From: Tachypleus tridentatus
Lineage: Eukaryota; Arthropoda; Merostomata; Xiphosura; Limulidae
DNA: 64,000 bases
Assembly: GCF_004210375.1 (NCBI RefSeq)
Contig: NC_134832.1
Span: 151,587,592 to 151,651,591, forward strand
Direction: 5' to 3'
Made by a program: the position numbers and the translations under genes. Position 1 is the stretch's first letter; each line of letters opens with the position of its first letter. This document shows positions 25,201-35,861 of this stretch, piece after piece. The notes beneath the pieces were generated by a model. It ran no database searches. It was not told the origin of the DNA and saw only the letters and a list, made by a program, of their open reading frames with translations.

Positions 25201-26998
25201 TTGTTTAAGAATGTTCCATAGAACATTATACTATCTTCTAGTCCCTTGTTAAAGAATGGTCCAGAGAACATTATACTACCTTCTAGTTACTTGTTTAAGA
25301 ATGTTGTATAGAACATTGTACCACCTTCTAGTCCCTTGTTTAAGAACATTCCACAGAACATTACACTGCTTTCTAGTCCCTAGTTTAAGAAATTCCAGAG
25401 AACATTATACTGCATTCTAGACCATTGTTTAAGAATGTTCCATAGAACATTATAGTGTCTTATAGTGTCTAGTTCAAGTATATTCCACATAACATTACAC
25501 TGCATTCTAGTCCCTTCTTTAAAAATGTTCCATAGAACATTATACTACCTTTTAGTCCCTTGTTAAAGAATGTTCCAGAGAACATTACACTGCCTTCTAG
25601 TCCCTTGTATAAGAATGTTGCACAGAACATTGTACCACCTTCTAGTCTCTTGTTTAAGAATTTCCATAGAACATTACACTGCTTTCTAGTCCCTAGTTTA
25701 AGAAATTCCAGAGAACATTACACTGCATTCTAGACCATTGTTTAAGAATGTTCCATAGAACATTATAGTGTCTTATAGTGTCTAGTTGAAGTATATTCCA
25801 CATAACATTACACTGCATCCTACTCCGTTGTTTAATAATGTTCCATAGAACATGATACTCCTTTCTAATCACTTGTTTAAGAATGTTCCATAGAACATTA
25901 TACTATCTTCTAGTCCCTTGTTAAAGAATGTTCCAGAGAACATTACACTGCCTTCTAATCTGATATTTAAATATGTTTCATAAAACATTATAATGTCTTC
26001 TAGTCCCTTGTATAGAAATGTTGCATAGAACCTTATACTACCTTCTAGTCCCTTGTTTAAGAATGTTCCATAAAACATTATACCACCTTCTAATCCCTTG
26101 TTTAAGAATGTTCTATAGAACATTATACTACCTTCTAGTCACTTGTTTAGGAATGTTCCAGAGAACATTACACTGCCTTCTAGTCTCTTGTTTAAGAATT
26201 TCCACAGAACATTACACTGCCTTCTGGTCTCTTGTTTAAGAATGTTCCATAGAACATTATACTACCTTCTGGTCACTTGTTTAAGAATGTTCCATAGAAC
26301 ATTATACTGCATTCTAGTCCATTGTTTAAGAATGTTCCATAGGACATTATACCACCTTTTAGTCTCTTGTTTAAGTATGTTCCACATAACATTACACCGC
26401 ATCCTATTCCCTTGTTTAAGAATATTCCATAGAATATTATACTACCTTCTTGTCCCTTGTTTAAGAATGTTCGAGAGAACATGACACTGCCTTCTAGTAC
26501 CTTGTTTAAAAATTTTCCATAGAACATTATACTATCTTCAAGTCACGTTTAAGTATGTTCCATAAAACATTACACTGCCTCCTAGTCCCTTGTTTAAGAA
26601 TGTTCCATAGAACATTATACTACCTTCTAGACCTTTTTTTAGAATGTTCCATAGAACATTACACTGCCTTCTTGTCTCTTGTTTAAGAATGTTCCATAGA
26701 ACATTATACTAACTTCTAGTCACTTGTTTAAGAATGTTCCATAGAACATTATAGTACCTTCTAGTCAGTTTAAGAATGCTACATAGAACATTACACTGCC
26801 TCCTTGTCCATTATTTAAGTATATTCCATTGAACATTATGCTGGTTTCTAGTCCATTGTTTAAGATTGTTGCACACAACATTATACTGCCTTCTAGTCCC
26901 TTGTTTAAGATTGTTCCACACCACATTATACTGCCTTCTAGTCCCTTGTTTAAGATTGTTCCACGCAACATTATACTGCCTTATAGTCCCTTGTTTAA
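22230..26998. repeat. 45-bp minisatellite array with palindromic core (about 105 units)
   Basis: The unit reads TTGTTTAAGAATGTTCCATA, GAACATTATACTACCTTC, TAGTCCC. Each unit centres on AATGTTC-CATA-GAACATT, two perfect 7-bp inverted arms around 4 bp. Higher-order duplications are plain. A block of about 170 bp with the odd TATTTCC and AACGTTCCAC units is repeated near 22705, 22866, 23035 and 23430. The stretch 24430-25200 is nearly the same as 25865-26590. Because 45 is 15 codons, several frames on both strands remain open, with repeating peptides such as NKGLEGSVMFSGTFL. Neither start context nor splicing nor codon bias supports a gene. Confidence 0.95.
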
Positions 26999-27097
26999 GA
27001 AATAACGTTCCCGTATGGCTCAAGGGTAAACTCGAGGGCTTATAATATTATATTTTGGGATTGAATTCCTACCACGGACAAAACGCATGTATCTGTG

Positions 27098-27215
27098 TTT
27101 GTTGTTAAGCGCACAGATACACGATGTGCTATTTGTGGTGTGTTTACCATGGCTATTAAAAACCTGTTTTCAGCGTTGTAAGTCTGCAGAGCTACCACTG
27201 AGTCACGGAGAGGGC
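27098..27215 (-). mobile_element. SINE family B copy
   Basis: Reversed, it reads GTGACTCAGTGGTAGCTCTG, CAGACTTACAACGCTGAAAA, then a cluster matching the GTGGTG/ACAGATAGC part and TGTGCGCTTAACAACA. The sequence just to its left (27000-27098) looks like a decayed + strand relative, suggesting two insertions tail to tail. Confidence 0.6.
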
Positions 27216-27299
27216 AACTTTGCGCTAAAAACAAATAACCACAAAAGTAATGGAAACCTACAAAATAATATTTTAATGATGCATCAAAGGGAAAAACTG

Positions 27300-27545
27300 T
27301 AAATAATTATTTTAACAATATTTAATTTTTGTAAGAAGGCTTATTTTTCACGAACAAATGAAATGTTATTGGTGGCGGAAAGTGATATATAGGGTACATA
27401 ATATATGTGATATTTAGTTTCCAAAGCCAGTTTCTTCTGATAAAGGTATGATTGGAGAAGCGATCGAAATAAAACAAACGTTACTGTAAAAATACGAGCC
27501 AGAACGATACTGTCTCCATACAGTTTTATTTGTTTCTAAAATAGA
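27300..27545. other. Intergenic, upstream of gene 3
   Basis: AT-rich DNA with no recognised element before the conserved distal promoter block of gene 3. Confidence 0.4.
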
Positions 27546-27547
27546 TA

Positions 27548-27767
27548 TTTCCGTAACCAAAAATAAACTTTCAACACAGAAACATAACTTCAGAAGTTTT
27601 AATGTCTACATATGATAGAGACAAATTGGAACAATCTCTCAGACTTGATCCGTAAGTAGAAAATATTGAGTTGTTTTTTTTTCAATCAAGAATGCACCAA
27701 TAGACAAAACAATAATTTAAAAGCCTGAAAACTTCCGACCAATTTCCGGTTTAGAAATGTATAAAAG
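27548..27767 (+). promoter_or_regulatory. Gene 3 promoter: distal block, ETS-like block, TATA box
   Basis: TTTCCGTAACC-AAAAATAAAC is at 27548-27568, AATTTCCGGTTTAG at 27741-27753 and TATAAAAG at 27760-27767. The distal block is 211 bp from the TATA box. Gene 3 is the most divergent paralog and its flanks no longer align, so retention of these blocks points to selection. Confidence 0.75.
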
Positions 27768-27855
27768 GAAAACTTCTGTGTCTCAGTCACCAGGTAAAGC
27801 TATTCTTTAGGTTCATAGTTAAAATCTTTTCAGTGTTGGTGTCAATACCTGTAGG

Positions 27856-28791
27856 ATGAATTTTACAGTACGTGTGGTTTAAAACCTTTATGTCGTTTTC
27901 TAATAATTTAAATATAAAAATAGAATAATTTATTAATTTAACAGACATATATAGTTTTTTATAATTAATTATATCTCAACAACTAATTTTACCTATTTAT
28001 AATAACTTTGTATAATCTTTAACACCGGTTTTCTTTTTTATTCATAGAGGGCGTTTTACAAAGGTTTCTAACTAAAAATGATTTAAAATTAAAAACTATA
28101 TTTCTTTTAATACCGGTTAGATAATAATTTCTAGATATAAGAAAATTATTGTTAGATGAAATTCAAATTCTGTAAAATAATATCTAACGATAATTTTCTT
28201 ATATCTAGAAATTATTATCTAATTGGTATTAAAAGAAATATAATTTTTAATTTTAAATCATTTTTAATGTTTATCATTCGTAATACTATACAAACTAAAA
28301 TTTATAGATTTGTGAAGAAAAATTTAATCGCTGTATTTTGACCAAATTAACGATGATTAAAAAAAATTAAAAGCAAGTTTAAAAAGACGTGATGCCTTAT
28401 ATTTTAGTCCAAACATACCTGATAAAGGCACCAGGTTTTCTACAAATATTGATATATCAACAACGTAAATGAACAACTTCCAGGATATGTTTTGTTCCAG
28501 TTTGGAATCTGTGTTTTTGTTGCTCTAATCGCTACAAGCTTGGCTGGTTGTGGTGGTGGAGGAGGCTATAGCGGAAGATATGATGGAGGAGGCTTGGGTT
28601 ATGGAGGTTACTATAGAGGAGGCTTAGGTCATGGAGGTTACTATAGAGGAGGCTTAGGTCATGGAGGTTACTATGGAGGAGGCTTGGGTCATGGAGGCTA
28701 CTACGGAGGAGGGTTAGGTGATGGAGGTTATGGTGATAGCTATGGATATGGTTACCATGGTTATCCCGTTTACGGTGGAGGTTACCACTAA
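27856..28791 (+). CDS. Gene 3: secreted Gly/Tyr-rich cuticle-like protein, divergent (100 aa)
   Basis: Exon 1 is 27856-27867 (MNFT) with donor GTACGT; exon 2 is 28501-28791 after TTGTTCCAG; the 633-bp intron is phase 0. The start was chosen because the ATG lies 96 bp from the TATA box, as in the paralogs, and the split falls after codon 4. Signal peptide MNFTFGICVFVALIATSLA, then mature GCGGGGGYSGRYDGG, then about five copies of an 11-residue unit GGLGHGGYYRG/GGLGHGGYYGG, then GYGDSYGYGYHG and YPVYGGGYH. It lacks the CPWA motif of the other members; its one mature cysteine is at the mature N-terminus instead. Donor GTGAGT starts at 28795, four bases past the stop; a likely acceptor TTTATAACAG ends at 29960. 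Polyadenylation site not clear. Intron 1 holds an 84-bp inverted repeat. Probably a cuticular structural protein; antimicrobial remains possible. Confidence 0.82.
28073..28267. repeat. 84-bp near-perfect inverted repeat in gene 3 intron 1
   Basis: Left arm 28073-28156 and right arm 28183-28267 are reverse complements except for a few positions (for example ACCGGTTAGATAA against TTATCTAATTGGT), around a 26-bp loop. It is in transcribed intron, so it would fold into a long hairpin. It may be a foldback/MITE-type insertion; no coding content is present and target duplication is unclear. Confidence 0.88.
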
Positions 28792-28959
28792 ATGGTGAGT
28801 TCTCTATATCTCTTATTAGGCCTGTTTTTATTTTATTTTTCAATACTAATGTGTTTCGTGCTACGTTTGACTAAAAGAAATATATGTTGAATCAATTTCA
28901 CCTGGTGGACAATTGTGAAACCAACTAAATTCCATAACGTCTAATGAACAGTTCTTTGT

Positions 28960-29063
28960 GTTTAGAAGCAAAAGCTACAAAATGAGCCCTCTGCGTTCTA
29001 CGCACCGCAGTAACGGACACCTGATTTCTAGCGTTATAAGCCACCAAGTGGTAGAATCAGAAA
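28960..29063 (-). mobile_element. SINE family B copy in gene 3 3'UTR intron
   Basis: Reversed, it carries TACCACTTGGTGGCTTATAA, CGCTAGAAATCAGGTGTCC and a CAGAGGGCTCATTTTGTAGC tail. Falls between the inferred 28795 donor and 29960 acceptor. Confidence 0.6.
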
Positions 29064-29251
29064 ACAATAACAGCATCATACATTAAGAAATACTTCAATT
29101 CCACTTTAAGGTATATGCGACGACAGAAATGTCTTAAATGATTACGTTAGATCAGTTAGTATGTGGTTAACAGTTTGCATACAAGAAAATGATAATTTAA
29201 ACTGTACTTCATTTTCAAGTGCGGAGAAACACACGTTAAATGAGTGTAACG

Positions 29252-29695
29252 AGCCTTTAAGTAGAGAGCGAATTAGAATCCTATGAACCTATAAGTAGAG
29301 GGCGAATTAGAATCATATGAACCTATAAGTAGAGGGTGAATTAAAGTCCTATGAACCTATAAGTAGAGGGCGAATTAGAATCCTATGAACCTATAAGTAA
29401 AGAGCGAATTAAAATCCTATAAACCTATAAGTAGAGGGCGAATTAAAATCCTATGAACCTATAAGTAGAGGGCGAATTAAAATCCTATGAACCTATAAGT
29501 AAAGGGCGAATTAAAGTCCTATGAACCTATAAGTAGAGGGCGAATTAGAATCCTATGAACCTATAAGTAAAGGGCGAATTAAAATCCTATGAACCTATAA
29601 GTAGAGGGCGAATTAAAATCCTATGAACCTATAAGTAAAGGGTGAATTAAAATCCTACGAACCTATAAGTAGAGGGCGAATTAAAACATTTACTG
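29252..29695. repeat. 34-bp tandem array (about 13 units)
   Basis: The unit contains CCTATAAGTAGAGGGCGAAT and TAAAATCCTATGAA. Two unit types (GTAGAG, GTAAAG) alternate, suggesting a 68-bp higher-order unit. Lies within the inferred 3'UTR intron of gene 3. Confidence 0.93.
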
Positions 29696-29960
29696 AGGGT
29701 AACAGAGAACAGGAATTGGGTACAAACTAAAGTGTACCAATCAATAGACTTGAACAAGCAATCAATTAGTCAGGACGTAACTTAAGATGTGTGGTGTTAT
29801 ACAGGTAACGCGAGACAGTAAACACTCCAATATTTTTATCTAGCTTTATGAATATTATTACATATGTATATGTTTATGAATAGACATAATACTTTTAAGT
29901 ACAGTAAATATATAATTTGGGGAACATCTGTCTTCATAACTGTTCATTGCTTTATAACAG

Positions 29961-30110
29961 GGTTGCAACTTGAAGCACTTTTGTTCATTAATTAATCACC
30001 AACATCCAAGTCCTGAAGAAAACTGGCGTAGGAGAATCATCAGCCTATTGAAGTCATATTGTGATGTTTAATTAATGTTAAATAATTTTGTTAACGTATT
30101 TTTTCATCTT
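29961..30110 (+). other. Gene 3 possible last non-coding exon
   Basis: Begins after TTTATAACAG and contains CCTGAAGAAAACTGG, placed like the 3'UTR exon of genes 4-6. Its 3' end is uncertain; no canonical AATAAA is seen close by. Confidence 0.35.
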
Positions 30111-30234
30111 TTTGTTTGTACATGTATTATTGATCATGTTTTTTCTCTCAAATAAGATATCTTGAAACATTTTCTGATTTTTAACTTGCACGGCATACCG
30201 AAACAGAGGATTAAACAAATACATTATTATATTG

Positions 30235-31380
30235 AAAATGTGTACATCACAGTTCAACAGGATACAACAAATAGAACTAACTATATAAATATTAATAATT
30301 CATCGTTTTATATGATACAAAAAATAGAACTATATAAATATTTATAATTGATCGTTTTACATGATACAACAAATAGAACTATATGAATATTTATAATTCA
30401 TCGTTTTACATGATACAACAAATAGAACTATATAAATATTTATAATTCATCGTATTACATGATACAACAAATAGAACTAACTATATAAATATTTATAATT
30501 CATCGTTTCACACGATACAACAAACCAAACTAATTATATAAATATTTATAACTCGTCGTTTTACAGGATATAACAAATAAAACTAATTATATAAATTTTT
30601 ATAACTCGTCGTTTTACAGGATACAACAAATAGAACTATATAAATATTTATAATTCATCGTTTTACATGATACAACAAATAGAACTATATAAATATTTAT
30701 AATTCATCGTTTTACATGATACAACAAATAGAACTAACTATATAAATATTTATAATTCATCGTTTCACACGATACAACAAACCAAACTAATTATATAAAT
30801 ATTTATAACTCGTCGTTTTACAGGATACAACAAATAAAACTAATTATATAAATATTTATAACTCGTCGTTTTACAGGATATAACAAATAAAACTAATTAT
30901 ATAAATATTTATAACTCGTCGTTTTACAGGATATAACAAATAAAACTAACTACATAAATATTTATAACTTATCGTTTTACAGAATAGAACAAATAAAACT
31001 AACTACATAAATATTTATAAGCTATCGTTTTACAGAATAGAACAAATAAAACTAACTACATAAATATTTATGATTTATCGTCTTACTTGATACAACAAAG
31101 CAAACTAACTGTATAAATATTTATGATTCATCCTTCTACAGGATATAACAAATAAAACTAATTATATAAATATTTATGATTCATCGATTTGTATTCTATA
31201 AATCAATCAAACTAACTGTATAAATATTTACAAGTTATCGATTTATAGGATACAATCAATCAAACTAACTATAATAGATATTTATAAGATATCGTTTAAT
31301 ACAATAAAATAAATAAAACTGATTATATAAACATTACTGAATCATCATTTTAAAGGCCACAACAAATAAATATAATGATG
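30235..31380. repeat. 49-53-bp AT-rich tandem array
   Basis: Units read GATACAACAAATAGAACTA, then TATATAAATATTTATAATTC and ATCGTTTTACA. Length varies through presence or absence of the ACTAA phrase. A four-unit block including the CACACGATACAACAAACC variant is repeated (about 30410-30600 and 30670-30860). The array resumes right of the mariner at about 32291-32345. Confidence 0.92.
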
Positions 31381-31388
31381 CATATATA

Positions 31389-32290
31389 CGAGGTCTGTTC
31401 AAAAAATACGCGGACTGTTTGAATTGCGCGGCTCTAGTTGGTTCCAGTGGAATCCGCTTGGTGTCGCTATGTTCACACAGATCAGCTGATTACGACGCCA
31501 TTTCTCGATTGCAGATATCTTCATTTGTGTATTAGTTACGCGGTTTTAAGTAAAGTGCGATTTTTTCGTTTGGCGGATTTCAGAATGAATGACCTGAAGG
31601 AGCAACGACTTGCTGTGAAATTTTGTGTTAAACTTGGAAAATCTGCGACTGAAACTTTTGCTATGCTTAACACGGCTTACGGCGATGTTGCTATGAATCG
31701 TACGGCATGTTTCAAGTGGCATGAACGTTTTAAGGATGGTCGACAGTCCATTGAAGATGATGAGCGTCCTGGACGTCCTTCCACGTGAACTGACGACCCA
31801 CACGTCGACAAAATCAACACCCTGGTGCGGGCAAATCGACGTCTGACTGTTAGGGAGCTTGCTGAAGAGTTTGGGATATCAGTTGGATCTTGTTACGAGA
31901 TTTTGACCGAAAAATTGAAGATGCACCGCGTTGCTGCGAAAATTGTGCCTCAGAACTCGTGCGTTTTTGGCCAAACACTCGATCACTGTTCTTCCCCCCC
32001 TACTCACCCAACCTTGCTCCTTGCGATGTTTTCTTGTTTACCAAACTCAAAAGACCCTTGAAAGGAAGAAGATTCGAGACGATTCCCGAGATTAAGGCAA
32101 CTGCGACGAAGGAGCTGGAGGACATTACAAAAGAAGCGTACCAGGACTGTTTCAACAAGTGGAAACACTGTTGGGATAAGTGTGTGCGTTGGGTAGGAGA
32201 GTACCTTGAAGGGGTCCCAGACCTGTAACTTCTAAATAAAGTACATTTTGTTTTATGACGTCAGTCCGCGTATTTTTTGAACAGCCCTCG
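31389..32290 (+). mobile_element. Mariner-family DNA transposon, internally deleted (902 bp)
   Basis: Twenty-nine-bp terminal inverted repeats with one mismatch (left CGAGGTCTGTTCAAAAAATA, and the reversed right end) are flanked by TA on both sides. The transposase starts at 31585 with MNDLKEQRLAVKFCVKLGKS, the first helix-turn-helix; GRPST marks the linker; LVRANRRLTVRELAEEFGIS is the second helix-turn-helix. The C-terminal third resumes in another frame with PPYSPNLAPCDVFLFTKLKR, holding the third catalytic Asp of the DD34D triad, and ends VRWVGEYLEGVPDL at 32228. There is a TGA at 31786-31788, where arginine CGA would fit, plus a frame change, and the region with the first two Asp residues is missing (about 400 bp short of a 345-aa mariner transposase gene). 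Non-autonomous, though its termini look intact. Confidence 0.92.
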
Positions 32291-32600
32291 TATATTCCTA
32301 ACTCGTCATTTTACAGGATACATCAAACAAAACAAACTATAATAGAATAGAATAGAATTTAACATATACATTATCATTTAACAGTAGCTAATAAAAAAGT
32401 TAGGACAAGTATGTATAACTTTCGTTCTATAAGATCCAAGATATAAAAAAGCAGAATGTATTAAGTACATATAGTTTATCTTTCAATCATATTCAACAAA
32501 TAAGACAGATTACTCTAAAATATCATATATTATCCATTTATAAAGCTCAACAAATAAAACAGGATAGGTTAAAATTAATCATATCGGTTCAAAAAGCAGA
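32291..32600. repeat. Continuation of the 49-53-bp array, decaying
   Basis: CCTAACTCGTCATTTTACAG and GATACATCAAACAAAACAAA directly after the mariner match the array left of it; further right only scattered CAACAAATAAAACAG phrases remain. Confidence 0.7.
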
Positions 32601-32607
32601 TTATGTG

Positions 32608-32792
32608 TATACGTCAAGATTTAACAAGTTCCAACAATTAAAACAGACTATGTTAACAATGTATACATCAAGATTTAATAGGGTCAAACAATTAAAACAG
32701 ACTATGTTAACAATGTATACATCAAGATTTAATTGGGTCAAACAATTAAAACAGACTATGTTAACAATGTATACCTCATTGTTTAAAGAAGT
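32608..32792. repeat. 54-bp tandem array (3.5 units)
   Basis: The unit contains TATACATCAAGATTTAATAG, GGTCAAACAATTAAAACAG and ACTATGTTAACAATG. Both strands stay open because 54 is 18 codons. It shares CAACAATTAAAACAG phrases with the array to its left and may derive from it. Confidence 0.9.
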
Positions 32793-32964
32793 AGCACACG
32801 TTAAAAATGTCAAAATCGTCAGGTAATATTTGTGACTTGAATTTTGTTTAAATATCTGTTTATTTCAACCTCAGTGAATTTTATTTTGCGCTATCATGTA
32901 ATATACATGATGGTGTAGTGACATAATTAACAATGAAACGTGAAGATAACTAAATCGCACAAAA

Positions 32965-33207
32965 TGCTGGCCTCAGTCTTGGAGCATAAAGACTTGCCTA
33001 CTGTATATTAAAATATGGCCTCAGTCTTGGAGCATAAAGACTTGCCTACTTTATATTAAAATATGGCCTCAGTCTTGGAGCATAAAGACTTGCCTACTTT
33101 ATATTAAAATATGGCCTCAGTCTTGGAACATAAAGACTTGCCTACTGTATATTAAAATATGGCCTCAGCCTTGGAGCATAAAGACTTGCCTACTGTATAT
33201 TAAAATA
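32965..33207. repeat. 48-bp tandem array (5 units)
   Basis: The unit starts GGCCTCAGTCTTGGAGCATA and continues AAGACTTGCCTACTGTATAT. Units are almost identical (variants GAACA, CAGCC). Confidence 0.93.
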
Positions 33208-33324
33208 GTTTTGGATCCTCACCATGTCGTTATCGTGAACACTCTATCAAATAATTTCCAATAGTCCTGCAGCATGAGAGTCACTGGAGAAGGCTTCCTC
33301 GCAAAGCTGTCAGATCAGAGGAGA

Positions 33325-33690
33325 AATCAGACTTATTCCGGATCTGTAGCCGATTAGACAGTTCACTACGCTCTGTATTAACAATATATACATATCAAAT
33401 TTATTCCGGATCTGTAGCCGATTAGACAGTTCACTACGCTCTGTATTAACAACATATATATCACATTTATTCCGGATTTGTAGCTGATCAGAGGGCTCAA
33501 AACGCTCTGTCTCAGCAATACAAGATTTATTCCTGATATGTAGTCGATCACATATTGGATTTGTAGTTGACAGGCTACATATCCAGTATTTACATATACA
33601 TACTAGATTTATTGCGAATTTGTAACGGATCAGAGCGTTGACAACAACGTTCTGCATTAGCAGTACTAGATGTATTCCAGATCTTTGTTA
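33325..33690. repeat. About 68-bp degenerate tandem array
   Basis: Units share TTATTCCGGATCTGTAGCCG, then ATTAGACAGTTCACTACGCT, CTGTATTAACA. The first two are nearly identical, the rest diverge and vary in length. Confidence 0.85.
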
Positions 33691-34865
33691 GATCAGAGGG
33701 TTGGTGACGCCTTTTGTAATCGCTAATGTTATTATGTTTCACAATGGGCTATCTAAGCGGTAATCTTGAAAATTCTAAACTAGCTTTAAGGCTCATCCTT
33801 AGTGTTGAACTCCGTACAGATAGCCCATTTAAAGATCTTGGATATGACACGTAGTTTGTAGTATTTTGCTTTGAAACGTTTCCGGTTTGACAGAATGCAT
33901 GTACATAGGATAAGAATATATAGTTACAAAAACACTCCTTAAGAAAAGTCGTATGTTATTTCGAAAATGAAATCAGTTCAACTTGAAGCGATACCTATAC
34001 CACATGTGTACGAGTGAAATGCAGTGTAACCAGTTTATCGTGATTTCCAAATACACTAGCTCTAGACACACTAGATCAATGCACGGAGAATAGGTGGGGA
34101 TGTCGGATTCGAACCCTGATCTCTGTGTGATCTTCCGAGAAGCCCTAATGGTAGATGCAAGATTTGGTCATAATCCGTTTAGCGTTCCTCTAGCTCTGAA
34201 CAGACATATATAGTTATTTCAATCCACATTTCGTTGTCATAAAACAGTAGTTTTCGTTTGGTTGTCACTGGTAGAAAAAGAGCTTTGTACATATTGTTCC
34301 TTAACAAACCGTGCTTCACACATGCCAGCCTCCAAGCTTTATCCGGTTTCTCCAGTAATCCTCGATGGGTTGTTTCTAGACTTCTCGCCACGTTAAATCA
34401 TCGATTCAATAGGCTGATTTAAGTGTGGGGTTCAGTTGACCCCATCAAAACCAAGAGTTGATGGACTTTTTTCAACTCCTGAATACTTCACCACCTTTGT
34501 CCTCCTTGGAACTCCATTCCACAGGTTTCATACCACACCCCCTAGAAATAAATCAAATATATCTTCTGTTTTGGTGTTTGAGAGGCGTAAACTTCTCAAT
34601 TAACAAGAAACCCAGCAAACAATACAATATAAGCTTAACCTTAAACTCCACGATTTAGTAAAATAGTCCCCATGTTGCAACAATTTGCCGACCACAGACT
34701 CACCATACAGAAGATACCACAGTCATCCAACCTTGTCATTCACTCCATCGTCATCCAAACCTCATTCCTCCACGCACTGCACCCTCGCATACTAACCAGA
34801 CGATCCAAACCTGGAGACAAATCTCAACCTCGGTTCCAGCTGTCTAAACAGGAGTTTCGAATAAT
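33690..34865. other. Intergenic; no gene recognised
   Basis: Contains a tRNA-like B-box on the - strand near 34100-34150 (GGATTCGAACCCTGATC), probably a SINE remnant. Short open stretches at 34458-34893 have no recognisable domain. Confidence 0.4.
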
Positions 34866-34979
34866 CAGTGATGTCGACAAAACCCACTTGTAGAGAAATA
34901 TATATGCAAAAACGGCTCGTTTGGGTTGAGAAAATATTTTACGTAAAAGAGCGAACAACGTTGTTCGTTTTTGCATATA
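34866..34979. mobile_element. Penelope-like element fragment with target duplication
   Basis: AGGAGTTTCGAATA occurs just before the fragment (about 34850-34864) and just after it (about 34980-34993), a likely target-site duplication. Inside are AACCCACTTGTAGAG, TATATGCAAAAACGGCTCG and a terminal TCGTTTTTGCATATA, so the fragment folds back on itself, plus GAGCGAACAACGTTGTT, the phrase linked with Penelope-like ends elsewhere in the window. Family placement is by resemblance from memory. Confidence 0.5.
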
Positions 34980-34999
34980 AAGGAGTTTCGAATACCTGA

Positions 35000-35860
35000 G
35001 ACGTGTCAACCATTACAGAAGCTATCACCTCAACCACCCAGATCTACTCAAATAAAACCACCCAAACCTAGCTACCTCCTGGGTTCACCAACGGCAGTAT
35101 TCTTTTGGAGAACACACCATTCTTTCTCGCCTTCCACTAACCACCTTCCATCTGTTTTCAGTCGTCTCTTCACTGACAAGAAATCTCTGTTACATTAGCC
35201 AACCACCACGCCCATACATTCTTCTTTCTTCATCATTTTACCTCAATACCATCCGAGTTTAATCGGCCACTGGACAGGTTGATTATTTGGTGCCTGACCA
35301 GTGAAAGTGGGCTTTCTCGAGTTCTATCCACAGCAGAATACCTGGGTATTGGATTTGATTTTTAGACTACCCCACTTTGAAGGGCCATAATTTCGATAAT
35401 GGTTACTGATTTAGAAGTAAAATACGAGAAGGATCCACCTATCATCAACACTCAGAATGTTCCATGTACTCCCCATCCACACTTCCCCATTTCTGAGCGC
35501 CCCCTGTTGTCTCCCTTCTAGGGCTATGAGACGCTACAAAGTCTTCTGGAATTGTTTCCGTGTCCCAAGAAGTACTTTAGGGACAATTTGAAATTTGGCC
35601 TGTACCTCTTAGTAACGTTTTCGACTGACTGCACGTCCACCGAATAAGCACATTAACTAATATTGTTTTCCTCTTCTACATCTTAAAGTTTTCGTAAGTT
35701 AAAAATAGTCGTTCATTAAACAACTTAACCCTAAATAAGATGGCGGTAGATGGGATTGGTTTCCAGCGGTCTACCATATCTTTGACATGTTTTGACAGCC
35801 TTTGAAAAAATCGTTTAAATTACACATTTTATTAATTTAATCTAAAGAAGTATTTGTGCC
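35000..35860. other. Intergenic; no gene recognised
   Basis: Somewhat C-rich sequence on + with short open stretches (34971-35198), no domain recognised; possibly an old retroelement. No splice-supported gene. Confidence 0.35.
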
Positions 35861-35861
35861 A

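Noticed and set aside
24169-26527. Repeated NKGLEGSVMFSGTFL-type proteins on both strands of the 45-bp array
   Set aside because: The frame stays open only because 45 is a multiple of three. Units mutate without codon-position bias and there is no start, splice or promoter context.
29252-29695. 34-bp array as a regulatory enhancer of gene 3
   Set aside because: It lies in the inferred 3'UTR intron and has no conserved counterpart in other paralogs; nothing beyond position supports a role.
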